Shown piece by piece: positions 14,915 to 22,576 of a stretch of DNA of 48,948 nt; positions within the stretch are counted from its first letter, which is position 1; every line of letters begins with the position of its first letter. The translations under genes and the position numbers were made by a program. The stretch covers positions 1-48,948 of the forward strand of contig CAJOEZ010000026.1 of NCBI GenBank assembly GCA_905233685.1, read 5' to 3'. Source of the stretch: an uncultured Bacteroidales bacterium. Lineage in GTDB: Bacteria; Bacteroidota; Bacteroidia; Bacteroidales; F082. Under the pieces are notes generated by a model. It was given only the letters and a program-made list of their open reading frames with translations. It made no database searches and had not been told where the DNA came from.

Positions 14915-17773
14915 TTAATGCGCCTCTAACCAGTTGTTTCCTGTATTCATCTCCACCACCACCGGTACCGAAAGCGGCAAAGCGTTCACCATCTTGTCTT
15001 GGACGATGTATTTCAGCGCGTCAAGTTCGTCCAAATGCGCATCGAAGACCAACTCATCGTGGACTTGCAGAATCATTTTCGACTGCATTTTCAGGCGTTC
15101 AAGTTCCTCGTGGATGCCAATCATGGCGATTTTGATCATGTCGGCACTGCTGCCTTGGATGGGTGCGTTGATGGCGTTGCGCTCGGCGAAACCGCGCACC
15201 ACACTGTTCGCGCTGTTGATGTCGCGCAAATAGCGGCGGCGGCCCAAAATGGTTTCGGCATAGCCCCGTTCACGCGCCAAGGCAATGCTGCGGTTCATGT
15301 ATTCCTTGATGCCCGCGTACTCCTCAAAATACTTCTTGATGATGTCGGCGGCCTCGCTGCGCGAGAGTTCCATCCTTTCGGCCAGACCGAAGGCTGACAT
15401 CCCATAAATGATGCCGAAATTGACCGCCTTAGCGCGGCTGCGTTGCTCCTTAGTAACCTCATTCATAGGCACATGGAACACCTTAGCAGCCGTGGCTGCG
15501 TGGATGTCGTGGCCGAGGTTGAAATCGCTGACCATGGCGGGGTCTTGGCTCAAATGCGCGATGATGCGCAACTCGATTTGGCTGTAGTCGGCGGCAAGGA
15601 GTGTGTATTGCGGACTGCGCGGCACGAAAGCACGACGGATTTCACGACCTTGCGCGGTGCGCACGGGGATGTTTTGCAGGTTCGGGTTGTTGGAACTCAG
15701 TCGCCCAGTAGCCGTAACCGCCTGATTATAAGAGGTATGGATTAACCCGTCCTTCGGATTGACCAAAGCCGGTAGCGCGTCCAAATAAGTGGATTTCAGT
15801 TTGGTGAGCGAGCGATAGTCCAAAATCAGGTTGATGATGGCGTGCTTGTGGGCGAGTTTTTGCAAAACCTCTTCGCCCGTGGCGTATTGACCCGTCTTGG
15901 TTTTCTTGGCTTTCTCGTCGATTTTCAGTCGCTCAAAGAGGATTTCGCCCAACTGTTTTGGCGAGGCGATATTAAAAGGCGTTCCCGCTAATTCGTAAAT
16001 CTTTTCCTCGATTTTGTGGATTTCCTTGCCAAACTCCTCGCTGATTTGCTGCAGGTTTTCCGTGTCGATTTTTACGCCGTTGGCTTCCATGCGGCTGAGC
16101 ACAGGCACGAGCGGCATTTCAATCTCGTAAAACAGTTTCTCCACACCGTTTTCTTTCAATAAAGGCATCAACTTCTCGTAAAGTTGCAGTGTAATGTCGG
16201 CGTCCTCGGCGGCATATTCTTTCACCAGGTCAATTGGCACCTCGCGCATGGTTTTCTGTTGCCGACCCTTGCCAATCAATTCCTCGATGGGGATAGTGAG
16301 GTAGTTCAGATAGACCTCGGCAAGGTAGTCCATGTTGTGGCGTTGCTCGGGTTCGAGGAGATAATGCGCGAGCATTGTATCAAACATTTTTCCCTTCACG
16401 CTGATGCCGTATTGCGCCAGCATGGAAATGTCGTATTTCAGGTTTTGCCCGATTTTCAAAAGGCTTTCGTCCTCAAACACAGGCCGCAACAACTCCAATT
16501 TTTTCAAACATTCCTCGCGGTCGGCGGGCATGGGCAGATACCACGCCTGGTGTGCCTTTATCGCGAATGAAACGCCCACCAAATCAGCGGAATATACATC
16601 GATGTTGGTTGTTTCGGTGTCGAAGACGAATTGCTTTTGCTTGGATAATAGTTCTACTAAAGCCTTGATGTCGGCTTCAGTTTCCACGAGTCTGTAGTCA
16701 TGCGGCACCGTCTTGGCTGAGGCTTTGTCTGAGAAATCGAGAAGTCCGCTTTCAGTTTGGCCAAAAAGGTCGAATTGGCCTGTGGCGTTTGGCGTTTCCG
16801 ACGAGAACAAGTCGGGTACTTGGCCTCTCGTTTCCCTTGATTGCCGCACTTCACTCGCAATGACGGGGGACGAACCCTCGTGGTTTTTTTTGTAATCCTC
16901 CAAAAACCGCTTGGCAAACGTTTTGAATTCCAATTCCTCAAACAAGGCCATTAGCGCTGGTACATCGGGTTCTTTGGCTTTCAGTTCTTCTTCGTTGAAC
17001 TCGACGGGCACTTCCAAGTTGATGGTAGCCAGCATTTTCGACATTAGTCCCTGCTCGGCGAAGCTAATGACGTTTTCCCTCTGCTTACCTTTCAGTTCGT
17101 CGGCGTGGGCAATGAGATTCTCCACGCTGCCGTATTGTCCCACCAGTTGTGCGGCGGTCTTTTCCCCAATGCCGGGAATACCAGGAATGTTGTCGGCGGC
17201 ATCGCCCCAAAGTCCCAGAATGTCAATCAATTGCTTGGGTTCCTTGATACCGTAGCGTTCGCAGACCTCTTTCGGTCCCCACACTTGCGCTGGTTCGCCA
17301 AACTTGGCGGGTTTGTATAGCAACACCTTGTCTGTGACCAATTGCCCGAAGTCCTTATCGGGGGTCATCATGTAAGTGGTAAAACCTTCTTTTTCAGCCT
17401 TTTTCGACAGCGTTCCGATGACATCGTCGGCCTCGTAGCCTTCCACGCCGTAAATCGCGATGTTGAAAGCCTCGATGAGCCTAATTATATAAGGTATCGC
17501 CTCGCGCAGGTCGTCGGGCATTTTCTCGCGGTTGGCCTTGTAGTCGCTGTATTCGGCCTGCCGTTGCTCCGTTCCGGACACGTCGAAGGCCACGCCGATG
17601 TGGGTGGGTTTTTCGTTCTTCAAAATCTCGTAAAGCGAGTTCAAAAAGCCGATGATGGCCGAGGTGTTGAGGCCTTTCGAATTGATGCGCGGGTTCTTGT
17701 TCATGGCGAAGAACGCCCTGTAAATCAGCGCATAAGCATCCAAAAGGAAGAGTTTTTTTGCTGTGGTTTCCAT
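14915..17773 (-). CDS. polA: DNA polymerase I, with an in-frame palindromic-repeat insertion in the linker
   Basis: Family A polymerase for Okazaki-fragment processing and repair. Domains in order are a 5'-3' exonuclease (1 to about 290: LLDAYALIYRAFFA, GYEADDVIG, IPGIPGIGEKTA), a linker (about 295-355), a 3'-5' proofreading exonuclease whose DTETT motif at 385-389 keeps both acidic metal ligands, and the polymerase domain (LLAADYSQIELRIIAHLS, then QRSRAKAVNFGIIYG, and a C-terminal VHDELVF). It is 952 residues against 928 in E. coli. The linker contains VIASEVRQSR at 304-313, the translation of a dispersed palindromic DNA repeat (reported separately). Upstream there is only a weak -7-like TATTTTTA on this strand at 17793-17800. 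It lies divergent from acpP and upstream of the GH92 gene. Confidence 0.97.
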   Translation of the reverse strand: METTAKKLFLLDAYALIYRAFFAMNKNPRINSKGLNTSAIIGFLNSLYEILKNEKPTHIGVAFDVSGTEQRQAEYSDYKANREKMPDDLREAIPYIIRLIEAFNIAIYGVEGYEADDVIGTLSKKAEKEGFTTYMMTPDKDFGQLVTDKVLLYKPAKFGEPAQVWGPKEVCERYGIKEPKQLIDILGLWGDAADNIPGIPGIGEKTAAQLVGQYGSVENLIAHADELKGKQRENVISFAEQGLMSKMLATINLEVPVEFNEEELKAKEPDVPALMALFEELEFKTFAKRFLEDYKKNHEGSSPVIASEVRQSRETRGQVPDLFSSETPNATGQFDLFGQTESGLLDFSDKASAKTVPHDYRLVETEADIKALVELLSKQKQFVFDTETTNIDVYSADLVGVSFAIKAHQAWYLPMPADREECLKKLELLRPVFEDESLLKIGQNLKYDISMLAQYGISVKGKMFDTMLAHYLLEPEQRHNMDYLAEVYLNYLTIPIEELIGKGRQQKTMREVPIDLVKEYAAEDADITLQLYEKLMPLLKENGVEKLFYEIEMPLVPVLSRMEANGVKIDTENLQQISEEFGKEIHKIEEKIYELAGTPFNIASPKQLGEILFERLKIDEKAKKTKTGQYATGEEVLQKLAHKHAIINLILDYRSLTKLKSTYLDALPALVNPKDGLIHTSYNQAVTATGRLSSNNPNLQNIPVRTAQGREIRRAFVPRSPQYTLLAADYSQIELRIIAHLSQDPAMVSDFNLGHDIHAATAAKVFHVPMNEVTKEQRSRAKAVNFGIIYGMSAFGLAERMELSRSEAADIIKKYFEEYAGIKEYMNRSIALARERGYAETILGRRRYLRDINSANSVVRGFAERNAINAPIQGSSADMIKIAMIGIHEELERLKMQSKMILQVHDELVFDAHLDELDALKYIVQDKMVNALPLSVPVVVEMNTGNNWLEAH
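16838..16864 (-). repeat. In-frame palindromic repeat inside polA (encodes VIASEVRQS)
   Basis: On the coding strand the sequence starts GTCATTGCGAGTGAAGTG and continues to CGGCAATCA; ATTGC and GCAAT form the stem. It belongs to the CGTCATTGCG-type repeats seen between genes of many bacteria, and another, larger element beginning with the same CGTCATTGCG is in this window at 24183-24274. It keeps the polA frame open and falls in the interdomain linker. Confidence 0.6.
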
Positions 17774-17833
17774 AGGGTTTGTTTTGATGGTGTAAAAATA
17801 CGGAGTTTCGGAATATTATGGGCTGGATTTTTC

Positions 17834-17912
17834 TAATTTTGCACTCAATATCGTTTTAAAGATTCCAAAAATCTGAAAAAAATCGCCATGATAAAAAAAA
17901 GTCGTATCTTTG
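17834..17912 (+). promoter_or_regulatory. Two -7 promoter boxes upstream of acpP
   Basis: TAATTTTG at 17834-17841 and TATCTTTG at 17905-17912 both match TAnnTTTG and are followed by GC. The nearer one gives a leader of roughly 45 nt before the ATG at 17965, the farther about 115 nt. A strong, possibly dual promoter suits the acyl-carrier-protein operon. No other feature is seen in this 191-bp divergent gap. Confidence 0.6.
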
Positions 17913-17964
17913 CCGCTTGAAAACGAGCAATTTTATCATTTGTTAAACGCAAAAATTGAAAACT

Positions 17965-18210
17965 ATGCAACAAGAAATTTTGAATGAAATCGTTCCGATC
18001 ATTGCCGAAAAATTGGGCGTTGATCCTTCAGAAGTCACTATGGAAGCCAGCTTCACCAACGACCTTGGCGCCGATTCATTGGACACCGTCGAGCTGATGA
18101 TGGAATTTGAAAAGAACTTCAACCTCTCCATCCCGGACGACCAGCAAGAAAGCATCGTGACCGTTGGTGATGTTGTCAGACTCATCGAAAAAATGCGTGC
18201 TGAGAATTAA
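17965..18210 (+). CDS. acpP: Acyl carrier protein
   Basis: Carries growing acyl chains on a 4'-phosphopantetheine arm during type II fatty-acid synthesis. The attachment Ser is in [15 protein letters not shown], near residue 39. The ATG at 17965 is preferred over an in-frame TTG at 17956. It is 81 residues and acidic, as in the family. It is the first gene of an acpP-fabF-rnc run and precedes fabF by 26 bp. Confidence 0.97.
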   Translation: MQQEILNEIVPIIAEKLGVDPSEVTMEASFTNDLGADSLDTVELMMEFEKNFNLSIPDDQQESIVTVGDVVRLIEKMRAEN

Positions 18211-18236
18211 TTTCACTACGAATCGATAATGATTTC

Positions 18237-19493
18237 ATGGAATCGAAACGCGTAGTCGTCACAGGCCTCGGTGCCATCACCCCCATCGGAAACACCGTCA
18301 AGGATTTCTGGGAAGGATTGGTGAATGGGAAAAACGGTGCCGGTGAGATTACCCGTTTCGATTCTTCTTTATACAAGACCCATTTCGCCTGCGAGGTGAA
18401 GGGCTACAACCCCGACGACTTCTTCGACAAGAAAACCGCGCGCAAGTACGACTTGTTTGCGCAGTTCGACATCGTGGCCGCCGACGAAGCCATTGCCGAC
18501 TCGGGCATCACGCCCGAAAACACCAACTTCGAAGACGTGGGCGTCATGCTGACTTCGGGCATCGGCGGTGTCAACCATTTCTTCAATGAGATGAAGGAGT
18601 TTTTCACCGAAGGCGACGGCACACCGCGCTTTAGCCCCTTCCTCATCACCAAGATGATTGCCAATATGCCCGGTGGCGTCATTTCCATCAAATATGGCTT
18701 CCTTGGTCCTAACTTCGCTACCGTGTCGGCCTGCGCCTCATCGGCACATGCCATCATGGAGGCGTTCAACTACATCCGTTACGGCAAGTGTGATGTCATC
18801 GTCGCTGGCGGCGCAGGTGCAGCCATCGGCGAATGCGGCATCGGCGGCTTCAATTCCATGAAAGCCCTCTCGACACGCAACGACGACTTCATGACGGCTT
18901 CCCGCCCCTTCGACCTCCACCGCGATGGTTTCGTCATGGGCGAGGGGGCCGGCAGCCTTGTTCTGGAATCATACGAACATGCCAAGGCACGTGGCGCGAA
19001 GATTTACGCTGAAATCGTAGGTTGCGGCGCTTCGGCTGACGCTTACCACATCACGGCTCCGCATCCCGAAGGCAAGGGTGGCATCCTGAGTATGCAGCGT
19101 GCCCTGAAAGATGGCGAAATCGCCCCAGAAGCCATCGACCACATCAACACGCACGGCACTTCGACGCCGGCGGGTGATTTGGCCGAGCCTATCGCCATCA
19201 AAGCGGTGTTTGGTGAACACGCCTACAACATCAGCATCAACTCCACGAAATCCATGACGGGCCACCTTTTGGGCGGAGCGGGTGCCGTCGAAGCCATCGC
19301 CACGGTGCTTGCCCTCAAAAACGGCATCATCCCGCCCACCATCAACCACTTCGAAGACGACCCGCAAATCGACAGCCGGCTTGATTTCACCTTCAACCAG
19401 GCCCGCCGCCGCGACATCAACTACGCCCTTTCCAATTCATTCGGTTTCGGAGGCCAAAACGCTTCCTTGATTTTCAAAAAGTTCCAGTCATAA
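18237..19493 (+). CDS. fabF: Beta-ketoacyl-ACP synthase II
   Basis: Catalyses condensation of malonyl-ACP with acyl-ACP, the elongation step of fatty-acid synthesis in the cytoplasm. The thiolase fold is complete: active-site Cys166 in VSACASSAHA, His306 in NTHGTSTPAGD and His343 in STKSMTGHLLGGAGA. The length of 418 is typical of FabF. It lies between acpP and rnc, the acpP-fabF-rnc order common in many bacteria, and ends one base before the rnc start codon. Confidence 0.97.
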   Translation: MESKRVVVTGLGAITPIGNTVKDFWEGLVNGKNGAGEITRFDSSLYKTHFACEVKGYNPDDFFDKKTARKYDLFAQFDIVAADEAIADSGITPENTNFEDVGVMLTSGIGGVNHFFNEMKEFFTEGDGTPRFSPFLITKMIANMPGGVISIKYGFLGPNFATVSACASSAHAIMEAFNYIRYGKCDVIVAGGAGAAIGECGIGGFNSMKALSTRNDDFMTASRPFDLHRDGFVMGEGAGSLVLESYEHAKARGAKIYAEIVGCGASADAYHITAPHPEGKGGILSMQRALKDGEIAPEAIDHINTHGTSTPAGDLAEPIAIKAVFGEHAYNISINSTKSMTGHLLGGAGAVEAIATVLALKNGIIPPTINHFEDDPQIDSRLDFTFNQARRRDINYALSNSFGFGGQNASLIFKKFQS

Positions 19494-19494
19494 A

Positions 19495-20262
19495 ATGACG
19501 CTACTCGGTCTCTTTGCCCATCGCTCCCCCGAAGAAAAAGCCTTAGCCATATACATCCGTAGCATCTTTGGGTTCTACCCGAAAAACATTGCGTTGTACC
19601 AACTGGCCTTCACGCATAAATCCAAGTCGGAGGAGAATGTCGGTAGCTACCACGTCAACAACGAAAGGCTTGAGTATCTGGGCGATGCCGTGCTCAGCGC
19701 AGCTGTGGCCGATTACCTCTTCAGAACTTATCCCACCCAATCGGAAGGCTTTTTGACCGAGATGCGGTCGCGTATCGTCAGCCGAGTTTCCCTCAACAAG
19801 CTGTCACAAAAACTGCATTTCGAAGACCACATCCACTATACCGCTGACAACAGCAAGTTTCCCTCGTTCCGCTCGCTGGGCGGCAATGTTTTCGAGGCAC
19901 TCATGGGCGCCATCTACCTTGACTATGACTTCGATTTCGCCAAACATATCATCATCAATCGTATCATCCGCGACTATATCGACCTTGAGGATTTGCAACA
20001 GACTGAAATCAACTTTAAGAGCAGAATCTTAGAGTGGGCGCAGAAATTCAAGGTCAAGAAACACGTGGAATTCAGGCTGTTGAAGGAAGAGGAACTGAAA
20101 AACAAAAAGCAATTCCACGTGCAGATTTTCATCGATGACAAGCCATACGCCGACGCCATCGACTACTCCATCAAGAGGGCGGAACAATCTGCTGCAGAAA
20201 AAACTTTGAACATGTTGACAAATAATGTATCTTTGTCGCATGAATCCCAAGGACAAAAATAA
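19495..20262 (+). CDS. rnc: Ribonuclease III
   Basis: A double-strand-specific endoribonuclease for rRNA and mRNA processing. The signature NERLEYLGDAVL is at residues 56-67, with catalytic acidic residues, and the second acidic cluster is in NVFEALMGAIYLDY. The C-terminal double-stranded RNA-binding domain spans about 175-245. It is 255 residues, slightly longer than E. coli Rnc at both ends. Its 3' end overlaps the next gene by 23 bp, indicating translational coupling. Confidence 0.96.
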   Translation: MTLLGLFAHRSPEEKALAIYIRSIFGFYPKNIALYQLAFTHKSKSEENVGSYHVNNERLEYLGDAVLSAAVADYLFRTYPTQSEGFLTEMRSRIVSRVSLNKLSQKLHFEDHIHYTADNSKFPSFRSLGGNVFEALMGAIYLDYDFDFAKHIIINRIIRDYIDLEDLQQTEINFKSRILEWAQKFKVKKHVEFRLLKEEELKNKKQFHVQIFIDDKPYADAIDYSIKRAEQSAAEKTLNMLTNNVSLSHESQGQK

Positions 20263-20788
20263 GATTCGAGTCGCCTCATTTGAAGATACTTTCGCCATCG
20301 GCATCAACTCCGGATTGCCCGACTACAAATTGGCGTGGTTCATCAACAAGAAGCTCTGCATCGACTTTGCCCGTGAGGAAGACCTATATGACGGCGGCAT
20401 CCCGTTCTCCTTTTTTTACTATACTGGCGGCGAAAATTGCCAAGTCTATAATCTCGTCTCCATCCAAAGTCAGAACAAGGCCCTTCTCGACTTCAATCCC
20501 CGGCTCGACTACCTCTTGGTCATCCGCAACGGCGTACTGCCCGAAAAAATCAATTTCATCATCAAGAGCCTTCGTGAAATCGAAGGAATCGGCCATGCTT
20601 TCCTCCTTGATGTGAACAAGGGAAAAGCCCTCAAACAAGCCTTGGAAATCATTGAGCTTCAGGAGATCTACCTTCTTGAACAAACCAAGAAACAAAACAG
20701 TCTTGAACACGTCAGACAGGAAGTCTTGAAACGCAGAAACGTTTCCGCTTGGGCCGAACAGACCGCTCCGGCACCACAGTTTTATTGA
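20240..20788 (+). CDS. IPExxxVDY-family protein of unknown function
   Basis: The start MNPKDKNK at 20240 lies inside the end of rnc. The 182-residue product matches the small Bacteroidetes family named after the IPExxxVDY motif, with local variation: the stretch FNPRLDYLLVI corresponds to the motif region. It is soluble, with no signal peptide or membrane segment, and has a charged helical C terminus. The family is usually linked to rnc or pyruvate kinase; here it is the fourth gene of the acpP operon. Its last 7 bp overlap the convergent membrane glycosyltransferase gene. Function is not known. Confidence 0.75.
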   Translation: MNPKDKNKIRVASFEDTFAIGINSGLPDYKLAWFINKKLCIDFAREEDLYDGGIPFSFFYYTGGENCQVYNLVSIQSQNKALLDFNPRLDYLLVIRNGVLPEKINFIIKSLREIEGIGHAFLLDVNKGKALKQALEIIELQEIYLLEQTKKQNSLEHVRQEVLKRRNVSAWAEQTAPAPQFY

Positions 20789-22545
20789 TTCTTCTCCAGC
20801 ACCATCACGCCTATCTGGTTTTCTTCGGTGTTGAACATGGAAACACCGTCGCCGAGGCCTATGACGAAACGGTTTTTCCCCGTTGGAATGTCGTCACTTA
20901 CCACCGTGTGCAAATGGCCAGTGTAGCACGAATGCGGCTCGATTCGGATGTCTTCGTCATAGAAACAGTAACAGAAATCGTTCGTGACAAGGTATTGCGC
21001 CACAAGGCTGATGGTCATCTCATTATGTTGAAAATCAATGGGTTTATCAAGTGGGTTATAGATGGAAAAGTCTACTTGTAAAGTGTCGTTATGATAAACG
21101 GTGAAAGGCTCAGCGTCATTGAGACCAACTATCTTGAAGTCCGTCACCAAGCGGTTAGGCGACTGGAAGTGTTGCATCAAGTAACCTTCAACGCGCTGAT
21201 TGTCAACATCAAACTTCTTTGACAGATTCAGCACAGGTCCGCAAATGAACACGGATTGGTCTATCCAAGCCGTGTCGAATTGCCAGAGGTCAAATTGGGT
21301 TTTGCGGTCGTAAAAAGCCCTTAACGAGGAACTTTCTTTGCCTGTAAAGTAATGATACAAAGCAGGTTGCTGAAACGAGCCTTGAAATACAACGGGGCTA
21401 TCACCCGCCACTTTCTCGACAGCTTTGTAATAGGTTTCCTTGCCATGGTAGCCGAATCGGTCGACTAACGTAGTCATCAGAAGGATTCTGAAGGCCAAAA
21501 CCAACAGCAGCGAAGGCAAAATGAAACACTTGACATATTTCATCAACTTGTTATCAACCAACGCTTTGCGATAAAGCAAAACCACCACGGGAATACAGCA
21601 AACGATGGTCCAATGCGGCTCCACATGGCCTCGGAAAGCCATCAGCCAGAAGAAGAAAAAGAACCCGATGAAGATAAACTTCAGTCCCCGCTCAAAAACC
21701 AGCTTGCTGTGCATGTCATTCCAGCGTAGGCTTGTGCGATGGCGGGAATCTATGCACAGCACATAAACAATAGCTCCAAAAGTAAACGGATTGAAAATGA
21801 GCAACTGATTCGGCAGATATTCAAGGAAATAACTCCAGCGGAAAGGCTCGCTGCGCTGCGAAAGATGATACTTGAAACTCGGAAAATCATTGTTGACTTG
21901 CCACAAAATATGCGGCGTCAACAAAGCCAAAGCAACGAAGCAAGCCACCCAAAACTTGCCGTCTTTCAGCAATTTGAGGTTCGACAACACAATCAGCCCC
22001 AACAGCATGAAAGCGTGATACTTGCTGTAAACCATGCAGGCTATCAGCAGACCCATCAGCAAGGCGCGGAGCCAAGTGCTTTCTTCCAAATACCGCTGAT
22101 AAACCAACAGAAACAAGGTCGAAAACAGAATCAATCCCACATCGGGCGTGGTGACGAAGCCGTAGATGTTGAACATCACGATGGAAAACGATAGGACAAG
22201 AAACAAGAAGACATGCTTACAAGTCGGCCCTTCGACAGGCTCAGGGACCTGCGCAATTCTCCACATCACCCACAGCGACAAACACGACGCAATAATCGTG
22301 AAAAACCTAACCCCCAAGCTGCCCGAGAAGAAAATGCTGCTCAGAAAAGTCATCAACCCCACCATGGGCGGGTGGTCGAAATAACCCCAAGCGAGGTGTT
22401 CGCCGTAAAGGGCATAATACGCCTCATCTTCATGAATTTCAGTGAAAATGCCTTGCAGCAGATTGATGATCAACCAAATGAAAATGCCACAACAAAGGAG
22501 GATTTTCCAGTTTTGGGATTTGTCCTTTGTCATGGCATTGTTCAT
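20782..22545 (-). CDS. GT39/ArnT-like membrane glycosyltransferase
   Basis: A polytopic membrane protein of the PMT_2/GT39 group, which transfers sugars from polyprenyl-phosphate donors to lipids or proteins on the outer face of the inner membrane. The signature is HEDEAYYALYGEHLAWGYFD followed by HPPMV near residues 38-60: the acidic pair and the FDHPP loop after the first membrane segment. About eleven hydrophobic segments precede a soluble C-terminal domain (about 400-587). The longer frame from 22584 is rejected because its first 13 codons (CRDASRLY) translate a palindromic repeat; the ATG at 22545, right after it, is used, and ATG 22533 is also possible. Residues 101-107 (PEPVEGP), in the loop between membrane segments, come from a second repeat. 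The acceptor is unknown. Confidence 0.82.
   Translation of the reverse strand: MNNAMTKDKSQNWKILLCCGIFIWLIINLLQGIFTEIHEDEAYYALYGEHLAWGYFDHPPMVGLMTFLSSIFFSGSLGVRFFTIIASCLSLWVMWRIAQVPEPVEGPTCKHVFLFLVLSFSIVMFNIYGFVTTPDVGLILFSTLFLLVYQRYLEESTWLRALLMGLLIACMVYSKYHAFMLLGLIVLSNLKLLKDGKFWVACFVALALLTPHILWQVNNDFPSFKYHLSQRSEPFRWSYFLEYLPNQLLIFNPFTFGAIVYVLCIDSRHRTSLRWNDMHSKLVFERGLKFIFIGFFFFFWLMAFRGHVEPHWTIVCCIPVVVLLYRKALVDNKLMKYVKCFILPSLLLVLAFRILLMTTLVDRFGYHGKETYYKAVEKVAGDSPVVFQGSFQQPALYHYFTGKESSSLRAFYDRKTQFDLWQFDTAWIDQSVFICGPVLNLSKKFDVDNQRVEGYLMQHFQSPNRLVTDFKIVGLNDAEPFTVYHNDTLQVDFSIYNPLDKPIDFQHNEMTISLVAQYLVTNDFCYCFYDEDIRIEPHSCYTGHLHTVVSDDIPTGKNRFVIGLGDGVSMFNTEENQIGVMVLEKNQ
22226..22249 (-). repeat. In-frame repeat inside the GT39-type gene (encodes PEPVEG)
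   Basis: CCCTTCGACAGGCTCAGGG on the plus strand is a widespread imperfect palindrome with CCCT/AGGG ends. Its reading as PEPVEG is recognisable in many bacterial genomes. It lies in the loop between two predicted membrane segments, keeps the frame, and lengthens the loop by about 8 residues. Confidence 0.6.
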
Positions 22546-22546
22546 T

Positions 22547-22573
22547 TTGTAGAGACGTGACGCGTCTCTACAA
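22547..22573. repeat. Palindrome TTGTAGAGACG...CGTCTCTACAA, copy 1
   Basis: Perfect 11-bp arms (TTGTAGAGACG and CGTCTCTACAA) with a 5-nt centre (TGACG). It fills the gap between the glnA stop (22577) and the next start codon (22545), so it may end or process glnA transcripts. A second copy, with 12-bp arms, lies at 32531-32562. Confidence 0.8.
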
Positions 22574-22576
22574 GGT

